This document shows, in pieces, positions 8,073 to 17,672 of a DNA stretch of 35,090 nucleotides. Source of the DNA: Ammonifex sp. GTDB lineage: Bacteria > Bacillota > Desulfotomaculia > Desulfotomaculales > DYER01. The stretch spans positions 1 through 35,090 of the forward strand of contig DYER01000044.1 in assembly GCA_020725605.1 (NCBI GenBank), in the 5' to 3' direction. Within the stretch, counting starts at the first letter, position 1. Each line of letters starts with the position of its first letter. The notes beneath the pieces are model-generated. The model saw nothing but the letters and a program-made list of their open reading frames with translations. It had not been told where the DNA came from and did no database searches. Both the position numbers and the translations under genes were made by a program.

Positions 8073-9089
8073 GTGGCCGTGCCCGTCCTGGCCATCGAGA
8101 CCTCCTGCGACGAGACCTCCGTGGCCGTGGTGGTGGACGGCGTGGAGGTGCGGGCCAACCTGGTGGCCTCCCAGGTGGACCTCCACCGGCGCTTCGGCGG
8201 CGTGGTGCCCGAGGTGGCCTCGCGCCGCCACCTGGAGGTGCTTAACCCCCTTCTGGCCGAGACCCTGGCCCGGACCGGGCTCTCCTGGCAGGACCTGCGG
8301 GCCGTGGCCGTGACCTACGGCCCGGGGTTGGCCGGGTCCCTGCTGGTGGGGGTCATGGCGGCCAAGGCCCTGGCCTTCGCCCTGGACCTGCCCCTGGTCG
8401 CCGTGAACCACCTGGAGGGCCACATCTACGCCAACTTCCTGGTGGAGCCGGGCCTGGAATTCCCCCTGATATGCCTGGTGGTGTCCGGGGGCCACACGGA
8501 CCTGGTGCTGGTGGAGGGCCACGGCGCCTACCGGGTGCTCGGCCGGACCCGCGACGACGCGGCCGGCGAGGCCTTCGACAAGGTGGCCCGGGTGCTGGAA
8601 CTGGACTACCCCGGGGGCCCGCACCTGGAGCGCCTGGCCGCGCGGGGGGACCCGGCCCGCCTGCCCTTTCCCCGCCCTTACCTGGAGGAGGGCAGCCTGG
8701 ACTTCAGCTTCAGCGGGCTCAAGACCGCGGTGGTCTACAGCCTGCGCCGGGCCCGGGAACGGGGCCTGGAGGTCAACCGGGCCGACGTGGCGGCCGGCTT
8801 TCAGGAGGCCGTAGTGGACGTACTGGTGGAAAAGACCGTGATGGCCGCGGAGCGCCACGGCGTGGACACCATCCTGCTGGCCGGCGGCGTGGCGGCCAAC
8901 CGCCGCCTGCGGGAAAGGTTGCCGGAGCGTGCGGGGGGACGCCGGGTGGTGGTCCCGCCCCCGGCCCTGTGTACGGACAACGCGGCCATGATCGCCTGCG
9001 CCGCCTACTACAAGTACCTGCGGGGGGACTTCGCGCCGGCCACCCTCAACGCGGTGCCGGACCTGATGCTCGGCGAAGACCGCTATTGA
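8073..9089 (+). CDS. tsaD: tRNA N6-adenosine threonylcarbamoyltransferase TsaD
   Basis: MAVPVLAIETSCDETSVAVVVDG...VPEVASRRHLE...NHLEGHIYAN...LVVSGGHTDL. Confidence 0.98.
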   Translation: MAVPVLAIETSCDETSVAVVVDGVEVRANLVASQVDLHRRFGGVVPEVASRRHLEVLNPLLAETLARTGLSWQDLRAVAVTYGPGLAGSLLVGVMAAKALAFALDLPLVAVNHLEGHIYANFLVEPGLEFPLICLVVSGGHTDLVLVEGHGAYRVLGRTRDDAAGEAFDKVARVLELDYPGGPHLERLAARGDPARLPFPRPYLEEGSLDFSFSGLKTAVVYSLRRARERGLEVNRADVAAGFQEAVVDVLVEKTVMAAERHGVDTILLAGGVAANRRLRERLPERAGGRRVVVPPPALCTDNAAMIACAAYYKYLRGDFAPATLNAVPDLMLGEDRY

Positions 9090-9196
9090 GGGAGGGTAAC
9101 CGGGGGGCGGGCACGAATCTATTCAGTTAGCAACCCTGCCGACGATTACCGTGGCGGGAAGACTTTTCACACTTTTCACCTTGGGGGGGAGAGAGC

Positions 9197-9691
9197 ATGG
9201 ACAAGGCCGCCGAAGAGCGTGAGGTACAGCTGGTAGTGTTCCAGTTGCTCGACCAGACCTACGGGATCGATATCGCCGCGGTGCACGAAATCATCAGGAT
9301 GGAGAGCATCACCTACGTGCCCCGGGCCCCGGAGTTCATCGAAGGCATCATCAATTTGCGCGGCCGCATTATACCCGTAATCGACCTGGGGAAGCGCTTC
9401 AACCTCAGCACGGGCGAGCGCACCAAGGCCAGCCGCATCATCATCGTGGAAGTCGGGGGCGTCACGGTGGGCATGATCGTAGACGCCGTGCTGGAGGTGC
9501 TGCGCGTGCCCGCCACCAGCATCGAGCCGCCGCCCCCCATCATCCACGGCATCGAGGCGGCCTACCTCCGGGGCATCGTGCTGTGGAACGAAAAGCTGAT
9601 CATCCTTCTAAACCTGGACCGTATCCTCTTCGAGCACGAGCAGCGGGCGCTCGAAGAGGCTCAGGAACGACTCGCCGCGGCCATCACTTGA
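9197..9691 (+). CDS. cheW: Chemotaxis coupling protein CheW
   Basis: LVVFQLLDQTYGIDIAAVHEIIRMESITYVPRAPEFIEGIINLRGRIIPVIDLGKRF. Confidence 0.95.
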   Translation: MDKAAEEREVQLVVFQLLDQTYGIDIAAVHEIIRMESITYVPRAPEFIEGIINLRGRIIPVIDLGKRFNLSTGERTKASRIIIVEVGGVTVGMIVDAVLEVLRVPATSIEPPPPIIHGIEAAYLRGIVLWNEKLIILLNLDRILFEHEQRALEEAQERLAAAIT

Positions 9692-9698
9692 GAACAGG

Positions 9699-11804
9699 GT
9701 GAGAGCCGTGTTCACGGAAGCCGAAGTGGCGGTCTTCCTGGACGAGCTGGACGAGAAGATCGAGGTCATCAGCGAGCAGTTGCTGGTGCTGGAGAAGGAC
9801 CGGGGCAACAGGGCGGCCCTGCAGGAAATCTTCCGAGCGGCCCACACCATCAAGGGTTCCTCGGCCATCATGGGCTACGAAAGGATGTCCACCCTGACCC
9901 ACGAGATGGAGAACCTGCTGGACCGCCTGCGCCACGGGGAGCTGGAGGTTTCCACCGAGGTCGTAGACTGCCTGTTTCATGCCCTGGACACCCTCAAGAC
10001 CCTGCGCGCCCGGGTCACGGCGGGGGGCGAGGAGCCCGACGTAGGGCCGGTGCTGGCCTGGCTGCGGCGCTGCGGCACCTCTGCCCGCCCCCCGGAGGCA
10101 GGCGCGGCTCCCTTTGAAGAGGGGATCGCGTGCCCCTCGGCGCCCGCGGCCGCGGGGGCCGGAGACGAGTCCCCGGCCGGCCACCGGGTGGAGCCGCCCC
10201 CGCCCCTGGACGACGTGGAGCTGAACGTGGTACGCGAGGCCGAGCTGCGGGGCTTTCGGGCCTACTGGCTCACGGTACACATAGACCCCGACTGCCAGAT
10301 GAAGTCCGTGCGCGCCTTCCTGATCTTCGAGAACCTGGGCCGCACCGGGGAGATCATCAAGAGCCTGCCCCCGGCCGAAGAGATCCAGGAGGGCCGCTAC
10401 GACGGGGGTTTCCGCGTGCTTCTGCTGACCAAGGAGGAGCCGCGGGCCCTCGAACACCTGATGATGAGCATTGCCGAGGTCACGGGGGTCTCGGTGGTCC
10501 CGGTGGTGACGCCGGAGGAGTACCGCGCTCCGGCGCGTCAGGAGGCGGCACCAGCGACGGCCCCGACCGCGCGTGTGGAGACGGTCCCTGAGGTCCGCCG
10601 GGTGAGCCAGACCGTGCGTATCGACGTCCAGAAGCTGGACACCCTCATGAACCTGGTGGGTGAGCTGGTCATCGACCGCACGCGCCTCAACCGGCTGGTG
10701 GAGGTCTTCGGCGGCCGCTACGGCGCCGACGAACTGGTGGAGACCCTCAACGAAATCTCGTCGCACCTGGGCCAGATCACGGGAGATCTCCAGGAGCACA
10801 TCATGAAGGCCCGCATGCTGCCCGTGGCCCAGGTCTTCAACAGGTTTCCCCGCATGGTGCGGGACCTGGCCCACAAGCTGGGCAAGGAGATCGACTTTCT
10901 GGTCCAGGGCAAGGAGACCGAGCTGGACCGCAACGTCCTCGAGGTCATCGCGGACCCCCTCATGCACCTCATCCGGAACGCCGTGGACCACGGCATCGAG
11001 CCCCCGGAGGAGCGCCTCCGCCTGGGCAAGCCCCGTGCCGGACGCCTCCTGCTCAAGGCCTCATACCAGGAGAGCTTTATAGTGATTACGGTGGAAGACG
11101 ACGGTCGCGGCATGGACCCGGCCCGCATCAGGGAGCGGGCCGTGGGAATGGGCCTCCTGGACCGCGAGGCCGCGGCGCGGCTGCCGGAACGGGAGGTGCT
11201 GGACCTGGTCTTCCTGCCCGGCTTTTCCACCGCCAGCACGGTCAGCGAGCTCTCCGGCCGCGGCGTGGGCCTGGACGTGGTGCGCAACCAGATCGAGCAG
11301 ATCAACGGCACGGTGGAGATGTTCACGGCGGTGGGCGCGGGCACCCGGTTCACCATCAAGCTGCCCCTCACCCTGGCCATTATCCGGGCCCTCATGGTCA
11401 CCCTCGGGGAGCAGGTCTACGCCTTCCCCCTGACCAACGTGGTGGAGACCATGCACGTCAGACCTTCGGAGATCCGGCGCATCAGGAACAACGAGGTGGT
11501 GGTGGTGCGGGGTCAGGTGCTGCCCCTGGTCCGGCTGGCCCACCTCTTCCAGGTGCCCGACGCGGGCGGCGAGCACCTGTTCGCCGTGGTGGTGGGCTCG
11601 GGCGAACGTCGGGTCGGGATCATTGTGGACCGCCTGCTGGGGGAACAGGAGATCGTCATCAAGTCCCTGGGCGAGTACCTGGGCCGCATTCCGGGCCTGG
11701 CCGGCGCCACCATCCTGGGAGACGGCCGCGTGGCCCTCATCGTGGACGTGCGGGGCCTGGTAAAGGAGATCGGTACCGAGGAAGTGGCCTATGCCGCGGG
11801 TTAG
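9699..11804 (+). CDS. cheA: Chemotaxis histidine kinase CheA
   Basis: Hpt domain RAAHTIKGSSAIMGY, HLIRNAVDHGIEPPEER, GRGVGLDVVRNQIEQINGTVE, C-terminal CheW-like domain. Confidence 0.97.
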   Translation: MRAVFTEAEVAVFLDELDEKIEVISEQLLVLEKDRGNRAALQEIFRAAHTIKGSSAIMGYERMSTLTHEMENLLDRLRHGELEVSTEVVDCLFHALDTLKTLRARVTAGGEEPDVGPVLAWLRRCGTSARPPEAGAAPFEEGIACPSAPAAAGAGDESPAGHRVEPPPPLDDVELNVVREAELRGFRAYWLTVHIDPDCQMKSVRAFLIFENLGRTGEIIKSLPPAEEIQEGRYDGGFRVLLLTKEEPRALEHLMMSIAEVTGVSVVPVVTPEEYRAPARQEAAPATAPTARVETVPEVRRVSQTVRIDVQKLDTLMNLVGELVIDRTRLNRLVEVFGGRYGADELVETLNEISSHLGQITGDLQEHIMKARMLPVAQVFNRFPRMVRDLAHKLGKEIDFLVQGKETELDRNVLEVIADPLMHLIRNAVDHGIEPPEERLRLGKPRAGRLLLKASYQESFIVITVEDDGRGMDPARIRERAVGMGLLDREAAARLPEREVLDLVFLPGFSTASTVSELSGRGVGLDVVRNQIEQINGTVEMFTAVGAGTRFTIKLPLTLAIIRALMVTLGEQVYAFPLTNVVETMHVRPSEIRRIRNNEVVVVRGQVLPLVRLAHLFQVPDAGGEHLFAVVVGSGERRVGIIVDRLLGEQEIVIKSLGEYLGRIPGLAGATILGDGRVALIVDVRGLVKEIGTEEVAYAAG

Positions 11805-12876
11805 GGTCCTGGTGGTGGACGATTCCCCCACCGTGCGGCGCCTGGTGGAGCGCTTCCTGGGCGCGGACCCGGAAATCGAGGTGGTGGGCACGGCGGGCGA
11901 CGGCCGGGAGGCCATGGAGCAAATCGCCCGGCTGCGGCCCGACGTGGTGACCCTGGACGTCGAAATGCCGGTCATGGACGGCCTCACGGCCCTGAGGAAA
12001 ATCGTGGCCGAGCGGCCGGTGCCCGTGGTCATGCTGAGCGCCCACACCACGGCGGGCGCCCGCCTCACCATGGAGGCCCTGGCTTTGGGGGCCGTGGACT
12101 TCGTGGCCAAGCCCTCGAATCCCAGGGACGTGGGCCACATGATTGCGGACCTCACCGCGAAGGTGAAGGTGGCGGCCCAGGCCGGCGTGCGGCGCCTGCG
12201 GCGCCCGCCGACGGCACCACCCCGGCCGGTGCTGCCTGCGGGCGACAGGTCCCGGCCGGCCGCGCCCGAAGGGGCCCGCGGGCCGCGCCGGGTGGACCTG
12301 GTGGTCATCGGCGCCTCCACCGGGGGCCCAAACGCCCTGGGCACGGTGCTGGGCGGCCTGCCGGCCGACTTCGCCGCCCCGGTCGTGGTGGTGCAGCACC
12401 TGCCCCGCGGGTTCGACAGGTCCCTGGCCGAGCACCTGGACCGGCGGACGGCCCTGGAGGTGCGGCCGGCGACCCACGGAGATGCCCTGGCCCCGGGCCG
12501 GGTACTGGTGGCGCCCGTGGGCTTTGAGCTGGAGTTCAGGAGGGCGGGGGGCACCACGCGCGTCATCTTAAGGCCCGATGACAGGCCCCTGCCGCCCGGG
12601 GGTTTCCGTCCCTCGGCCGACGGGGTGATGACGGCCGCCGCGCGGCTGGCCGGGGACCGCACCGTGGGGGTGCTGCTCACGGGCATGGGCCGCGACGGCG
12701 CCCTGGGCATGAAGGCCATCAAGGACCGCGGGGGCCACACCATCGCCGAGGACGAGAGCACCTGCGTGGTCTTCGGCATGCCCCGCGCCGCCATCGAAAT
12801 GGGCGCCGCGGACCGCGTGCTCCCCCTGCACGAGATCCCCGGCGAACTCGTGGCCGTGGTGGGGCGGAAGGGCTAA
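11794..12876 (+). CDS. cheB: Protein-glutamate methylesterase CheB
   Basis: Receiver VLVVDDSPTVRRL...VTLDVEMPVMDGL; methylesterase VVIGASTGGPNALGTVLGGLP...VVVVQHLPRGF...LLTGMGRDGALGMKAIKDRGG. Confidence 0.97.
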   Translation, partial: PRVRVLVVDDSPTVRRLVERFLGADPEIEVVGTAGDGREAMEQIARLRPDVVTLDVEMPVMDGLTALRKIVAERPVPVVMLSAHTTAGARLTMEALALGAVDFVAKPSNPRDVGHMIADLTAKVKVAAQAGVRRLRRPPTAPPRPVLPAGDRSRPAAPEGARGPRRVDLVVIGASTGGPNALGTVLGGLPADFAAPVVVVQHLPRGFDRSLAEHLDRRTALEVRPATHGDALAPGRVLVAPVGFELEFRRAGGTTRVILRPDDRPLPPGGFRPSADGVMTAAARLAGDRTVGVLLTGMGRDGALGMKAIKDRGGHTIAEDESTCVVFGMPRAAIEMGAADRVLPLHEIPGELVAVVGRKG

Positions 12877-13317
12877 AGAGTTGGAGGTGGACGTAAACGC
12901 GAAATCCGGCGGGCGCACACGTTGCAATCAGCAACGGAGCGGCGGACCGGTTATGGGTGAAACTTGGGTGGACCGTTCGAATACGGAAAGCGGTGGCCGG
13001 CGCCGGCCTCCGCGCGAGTGGCTTGCACGTGGGGCGCCCCTTGGTTATGATTCGGTGCAGGGGGGAACGGCATGGGGGGAAATACGCGCGGCCTTCCGCC
13101 AACTCCTGGACGCGGTGGTCGAGGCCACCGGCGCATCTACGGCAACCGTCTGGTTGCGGTGGCGGTCCCGCTCCGTAGGTCGGGGGACACCCGACACAAC
13201 TCCGATTGTGACCTTTTGGTGTGGGCGAGGGACCTGCCTCGGGGGCGGCTGGCGCGCATACAGAGCCGCACGCGTGAGCAGGCGGTTATTCCTTGCCGAG
13301 GACCGAGGAGGGGGAAT

Positions 13318-13692
13318 ATGAAGATCGGAGCGGGCGGATTACAGAGCCAGACGGTGTTCGAAATGCTGCGCGCCATGACGCAGCCCAACCTCGAGCGGCC
13401 CGCAGCGGTGCGACCCGAAAAGGCATCTGACGGCACACCCGCGGCGGTTGCGACGGTTGCGGCTTCGCCCGGGGAGGACCTCATTCGGGCGGTCGAGACC
13501 CTGAACCGGGCTGCGGAACAGCACAACTACCCCTACCGGCTGCGCGTACTGCCGGAGCAGCCGGGCTGGTTAGAGGTGGTGGAGAATGAGGGCCAGCAAC
13601 GGGTGGGTGTGCTCAATCCGGGGGAGAGTCAGGGCCTGGTGGAGAACGTCCGGCACGGGAAATTGGGGATGCGTACCGACCTGTGGGTGTGA
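13318..13692 (+). CDS. Small FlaG-like protein (paralogue of 17673..18032)
   Basis: MKIGAGGLQSQTVFEMLR...EDLIRAVETLNRAAEQHNYPYRLRVLPEQPGWLEVVENEG; shares its N-terminus and RAVExLNxAAE motif with 17673..18032. Confidence 0.75.
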   Translation: MKIGAGGLQSQTVFEMLRAMTQPNLERPAAVRPEKASDGTPAAVATVAASPGEDLIRAVETLNRAAEQHNYPYRLRVLPEQPGWLEVVENEGQQRVGVLNPGESQGLVENVRHGKLGMRTDLWV

Positions 13693-13699
13693 GGGTGGC

Positions 13700-13726
13700 T
13701 AAAGAAGCCACGCGAAAAGTCGATAA
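13700..13726 (+). promoter_or_regulatory. sigma28 (SigD/FliA) promoter upstream of flgM
   Basis: TAAA-N15-GTCGATAA, one mismatch from GCCGATAA. Confidence 0.8.
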
Positions 13727-13814
13727 TGGTTCCAGAGGGCTCGTTTGAGAGTTGCCGGGACACCGGTTTGTGGGTTGGCGACGCTTACGAATGCTTTCCG
13801 GGAGGTGAGCCCGG

Positions 13815-14144
13815 TTGAAAGTGAGCGGTTTAAACGGTATCGGACCCATCCAGACGTACAGGGTTCAGGCTGGCAAACAGGTTAAGGAACGCGGTGCCAC
13901 GGAAGGGATAGCCGTTACGAGGGCCGACGTGGTGGAACTCTCTCCGACGGCCCAGGAGTTACAGGTGTACAGGGCGCGCCTTCAGGAATTGCCCGAAATT
14001 CGCGAAGAACTGGTCGCGGCCATACGTGAGCGTGTGGCGCGAGGCGAGTTTCAAGTCGACGTCCAGAAGATCGTATCGGGAATCGCGGCCGAATACGGGA
14101 CGAACCGCGACGCCACCGAAATCCCGACGGTTAACGAGGGATGA
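13815..14144 (+). CDS. flgM: Anti-sigma28 factor FlgM
   Basis: ADVVELSPTAQELQVYRARLQELPEIREELVAAIRERVARGEFQVDVQKIVSGI; position before flgN-flgK. Confidence 0.92.
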   Translation: MKVSGLNGIGPIQTYRVQAGKQVKERGATEGIAVTRADVVELSPTAQELQVYRARLQELPEIREELVAAIRERVARGEFQVDVQKIVSGIAAEYGTNRDATEIPTVNEG

Positions 14145-14147
14145 GCC

Positions 14148-14642
14148 TTGCTCGAGTCATACCGGGAACTGGTGTCGTTGCTCCGGCGCAAGCTGGAGCT
14201 GTTGCTTTTGCTGCGTACCGGAGCCGAGGCGTTACTCGAGTGCCTGACCACGTCTCGTTATCGCGACCCGGGCTCCCGGCGAGGCTGGGCCGAACTTGCC
14301 CTGAAATCGCTGGCGGAACAGGATGCTCTCGTCCGGCAGTTGCGCAGTTTGGACCGCGAAGCCTCGGAGCGACGTAAAGCGCTTGCGGCCGCGGTGCGGT
14401 GTCCCGGCGATGCGACGCTCGGAGAACTTGCGATGAGGTTGCCTGGCGAACTGCGGGACGAACTTATGGAGCTGCGTCGCGAACTCTTACGGCAGATAAC
14501 GGAACTGGAAAAGGTCCAGCTCACCGTGGGCGTGGTGGCTGATCACGGCAAAAAGCTCACCGCGCGGCTACTGGACGTTATGAGGGGCATTTCGCACAGG
14601 GGTCGCGACCCTGGCTCGTACATGGTGAACGTATTTGTCTGA
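14148..14642 (+). CDS. flgN: Flagellar chaperone FlgN-like protein
   Basis: Helical 164 aa ORF between flgM and flgK; SYRELVSLLRRKLELLLLLRTGAEALLECL. Confidence 0.75.
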   Translation: MLESYRELVSLLRRKLELLLLLRTGAEALLECLTTSRYRDPGSRRGWAELALKSLAEQDALVRQLRSLDREASERRKALAAAVRCPGDATLGELAMRLPGELRDELMELRRELLRQITELEKVQLTVGVVADHGKKLTARLLDVMRGISHRGRDPGSYMVNVFV

Positions 14643-14689
14643 ATCGGGGTGGCTGTCGCTTTAGCCTTTAGTACCTGGGGGCACCTGTC

Positions 14690-15994
14690 GTGGGCAGTAC
14701 CTTCGTGGGTATCGAAATTGGGCGCTCGGCCCTGCGGGCGCAAAGGCTGGCGCTGGAGGTTACCGGGGACAATATCGCCAATGCCGCGACGCCCGGATAC
14801 ACCCGGCAACAGCCGGTTTTCGCGCCGGTGGACGTTTTCGCCGAGGCCATGGTCCAGGCCGAAACGGGTGTGGTGCGGCTTGGTACGGGAGTTAGCGTCG
14901 AGCGGGTAAGACGGGTTCGGGACCAGTACCTGGAGGAGCAGTTGCGCGCCGCGAAGAGCGTGGTGGCCTACTGGGAAGAAAGCCAGAATTCCCTGCGCCG
15001 GGTAGAGGCGCTGTTCGTGGAGCCGTCCGCCGAAGGCCTGCAGGAAACGCTAACACGCTTCTGGTCCGGCTGGGAGGAACTGGCCCAGAACCCGCAGGAG
15101 CAGGCCCCTAGGGCCGCGATTCGCGAAGCGGCCGACGCCCTTGCGGGCCAGTTAAACTACCTTTCCACGGAGCTTTCCCGCATTGAAGCCGACCTGGCCG
15201 CGCTTACCGCCGACTACGTGGCGCGGGTCAACGAACTGACGGATCGCCTGGCCGGATTGAATCAGAGAATCAGGGCCCTGGGTCCTCAGGTCAGCAACCA
15301 CGTTTTGGACGAACGAGACCGGTTGCTGGGCGAACTGAGCGAGCTGCTCGCCATCGAGGTTGTGGAGAACGACGACGGTACAGTGACGGTGACCGGAGCC
15401 GGGCAGGCCCTGGTAGAGGATTTTGAGGCTCAGGACGTCACGGAGGACGGTCTGGCGGCACTGGCCGGCGGCCCGGGTGGAAAGCTGGGGGCGCTGCTGG
15501 AAGCCCGCAACAAGGCCGCGTACTACCGGGAAAAGATCGTAAACTTCATGAGCGCCCTTGCCGGGCGCGTGAACGAGGCCTACGAAGGAACGTTCTTCGT
15601 GTTCGACGGGGAAACCATTGGTCTGAGTGATGAGATCAAGGAGTCTGCCGGCAATATCGTTGCGGGACGGAGTGGCTACCCGGGAGATAACAGCGTGGCC
15701 GTGGCGGTGGCCCAACTCCGGGAGGCCCCCGTCCTGGAAGGGCTGACCTTCGGCCAGTACTACCGGCAACTGGTGGCCGAAGTGGGCGAGGCCGCCTCCG
15801 GCGCAGAAACCATGGCCACGGCTTACGGCAGGGTGCGGGACAATCTGGAGGCTCTGCGCGAAGGGGTGTCCGGGGTCTCCCTCGACGAAGAACTTACGTT
15901 TCTGATGCACTACAGGTACGCGTACCAGGCCGCGGCCCAGTACATAAGCATCGTGGACGAGATGCTCGACACCCTGGTGAACCGGCTGCGCTAG
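14690..15994 (+). CDS. flgK: Flagellar hook-associated protein FlgK
   Basis: GTG start; TFVGIEIGRSALRAQRLALEVTGDNIANAATPGYTRQ; C-terminal LTFLMHYRYAYQAAAQYISIVDEMLDTLVNRL. Confidence 0.96.
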   Translation: MGSTFVGIEIGRSALRAQRLALEVTGDNIANAATPGYTRQQPVFAPVDVFAEAMVQAETGVVRLGTGVSVERVRRVRDQYLEEQLRAAKSVVAYWEESQNSLRRVEALFVEPSAEGLQETLTRFWSGWEELAQNPQEQAPRAAIREAADALAGQLNYLSTELSRIEADLAALTADYVARVNELTDRLAGLNQRIRALGPQVSNHVLDERDRLLGELSELLAIEVVENDDGTVTVTGAGQALVEDFEAQDVTEDGLAALAGGPGGKLGALLEARNKAAYYREKIVNFMSALAGRVNEAYEGTFFVFDGETIGLSDEIKESAGNIVAGRSGYPGDNSVAVAVAQLREAPVLEGLTFGQYYRQLVAEVGEAASGAETMATAYGRVRDNLEALREGVSGVSLDEELTFLMHYRYAYQAAAQYISIVDEMLDTLVNRLR

Positions 15995-16007
15995 GAGGGT
16001 GAGGCAG

Positions 16008-16928
16008 GTGCGGGTGAGCAACCAGTTGGTGGTGCGCGATACCGTGAGGAACGTCGAGGCCGGCTTTGCCCGCGTCGCCAGGGCGCGGGATGCGGTTGCG
16101 TCGGGCAAGGCCCTGCGACGCCCCTCCGACGGCCCGGCGGCCACGGCGAGGGCCATGGCCCTTCGGGAAGTTCTCGCCGCCAGGGAGCAGACCGCGAAGA
16201 ACATCGATTACCAGAGCGCCTGGTTGCAGGCCGTCGATGACCATCTCGCGGCGGCCGCCGAAACCCTGGTCGGAATACGTACCCTGCTCGTTCAGGCACG
16301 AAACGGCACCATGAATCCGGCGGATCTGCAAACCTTTACCCGGCAGGTAGACGAGGCCATCGAACACCTGGTCGCCATCGGCAACGCTTCTTTTAACGGC
16401 AACTATCTTTTCGCCGGCCAGGATCTCAAAACTCAGCCGCTGGAGTGGGATCCTGTTACGGGTACCGTAACCTACAAGGCTGCCCCGGAGGTTTCGGACG
16501 GGCCCTGGGCTACGGAGCCGATCCGGGAGATCGGTCTGGCCATCAGGATCAGCGGTAAGGAACTTTTCATAGACCCTCCGGAAGAGGATCCCTCGCTGCC
16601 GGGGATGTTTGACCTCCTGGTCAATCTCAAGAACCTCCTGGCGGACGGGCAGATCGACCAGGCGGCCGAGCTTCTGCCCGGACTGGACCGGCACCTCGAG
16701 CGGGTTTTGCAGGAGAGGGGTATCGTCGGTTCGCGCCTCAATCGCCTGGAGGGGTTGCGTAACCAGATCCAGACCCAGACCTTACGGCTGACGGAACTGC
16801 TGAGCAAGACCGAGGACGCGGACCTGGCGCAAGCCGTGCTGGAGCTGAGGCAGCAGGAACTGACCTACCAGGCCACGCTGGCCGCGGCCAGCGAAGTCAT
16901 GCAACTGGGGCTGCTGCGGTACCTGTAG
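16008..16928 (+). CDS. flgL: Flagellar hook-associated protein FlgL
   Basis: MRVSNQLVVRDTVRNVEAGFARVARARDAVASGKALRRPSDGPAATARAMALR; GNASFNGNYLFAGQDLKTQPLEW. Confidence 0.95.
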   Translation: MRVSNQLVVRDTVRNVEAGFARVARARDAVASGKALRRPSDGPAATARAMALREVLAAREQTAKNIDYQSAWLQAVDDHLAAAAETLVGIRTLLVQARNGTMNPADLQTFTRQVDEAIEHLVAIGNASFNGNYLFAGQDLKTQPLEWDPVTGTVTYKAAPEVSDGPWATEPIREIGLAIRISGKELFIDPPEEDPSLPGMFDLLVNLKNLLADGQIDQAAELLPGLDRHLERVLQERGIVGSRLNRLEGLRNQIQTQTLRLTELLSKTEDADLAQAVLELRQQELTYQATLAAASEVMQLGLLRYL

Positions 16929-16947
16929 CCATTCTAACGAGGGGAGA

Positions 16948-17412
16948 ATGAACGGGATGTTTATAGAGACCACCCGCTTCGGCAGGCTGGAGATAGCGAT
17001 AGACAGAATCATACATTTTCCCAATGGCCTTCCGGGGTTTGAACGCCTGAGAAGGTTCGTCCTGGTTCCCGAAAAGGATCTGCCGGAATTCCTGTGGCTC
17101 CAGGCGGTGGACGCGCCCGAGGTGGCGCTGCTCGTGACCGATCCTTTTGCCTTTTTTCCGGACTACAGCGTGGACCTGCCCGACGAAGAGGTAAGGGAGT
17201 TGGGACTGCGCGGCCCGGAAGAGGCCCTCGTTTTGACCACCGTCAGCATTCCGGGGCGGGAAGTGCGGTCCGCAACCACGAATCTCTTAAGCCCCATCGT
17301 GATTAACGTCACCCTGCGGCGCGGCCGGCAAGTAATACTGACGGAATCCGGCTACAGCCTGAAGCAGCAGCTGTTCCGCCGGGCGCCCGACAGGGAGGCG
17401 GCGGCGTGCTAG
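16948..17412 (+). CDS. fliW: Flagellar assembly factor FliW
   Basis: ETTRFGRLEIAIDRIIHFPNGLPGFERLRRFVLVP...SPIVINVTLRRGRQVIL; overlaps csrA. Confidence 0.95.
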   Translation: MNGMFIETTRFGRLEIAIDRIIHFPNGLPGFERLRRFVLVPEKDLPEFLWLQAVDAPEVALLVTDPFAFFPDYSVDLPDEEVRELGLRGPEEALVLTTVSIPGREVRSATTNLLSPIVINVTLRRGRQVILTESGYSLKQQLFRRAPDREAAAC

Positions 17413-17669
17413 TTCTCACGCGCCGCAGGAACGAGAGTATCATGGTAGGGGACAGCATACGCATCACCGTGCTGGACGTGCGGGACGACGCGGTCCGCAT
17501 TGGTATTGAGGCTCCGCGAGAGATCACCATCCTGCGGGCCGAGCTCTATCAGGCGGTTCAGGAAGAAAACGTGGCGGCCAGCCGGCCCGACCGCGATACG
17601 TTGCGGCAGCTGGGAGGGCTGCTGGAAAACGGGAAAGAGAAGGGTTCCGCCTTGGGAGGGGGAAAGTAA
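17406..17669 (+). CDS. csrA: Carbon storage regulator CsrA
   Basis: MLVLTRRRNESIMVGDSIRITVLDVRDDAVRIGIEAPREITILRAELYQAVQEEN. Confidence 0.98.
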   Translation: MLVLTRRRNESIMVGDSIRITVLDVRDDAVRIGIEAPREITILRAELYQAVQEENVAASRPDRDTLRQLGGLLENGKEKGSALGGGK

Positions 17670-17672
17670 ACC

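Noticed and set aside
9684-10991. 435-aa minus-strand ORF opposite cheA
   Set aside because: Antisense shadow; His/Gln/Leu-rich artefact.
11061-12794. 577-aa minus-strand ORF opposite cheA/cheB
   Set aside because: Antisense shadow of clear chemotaxis genes.
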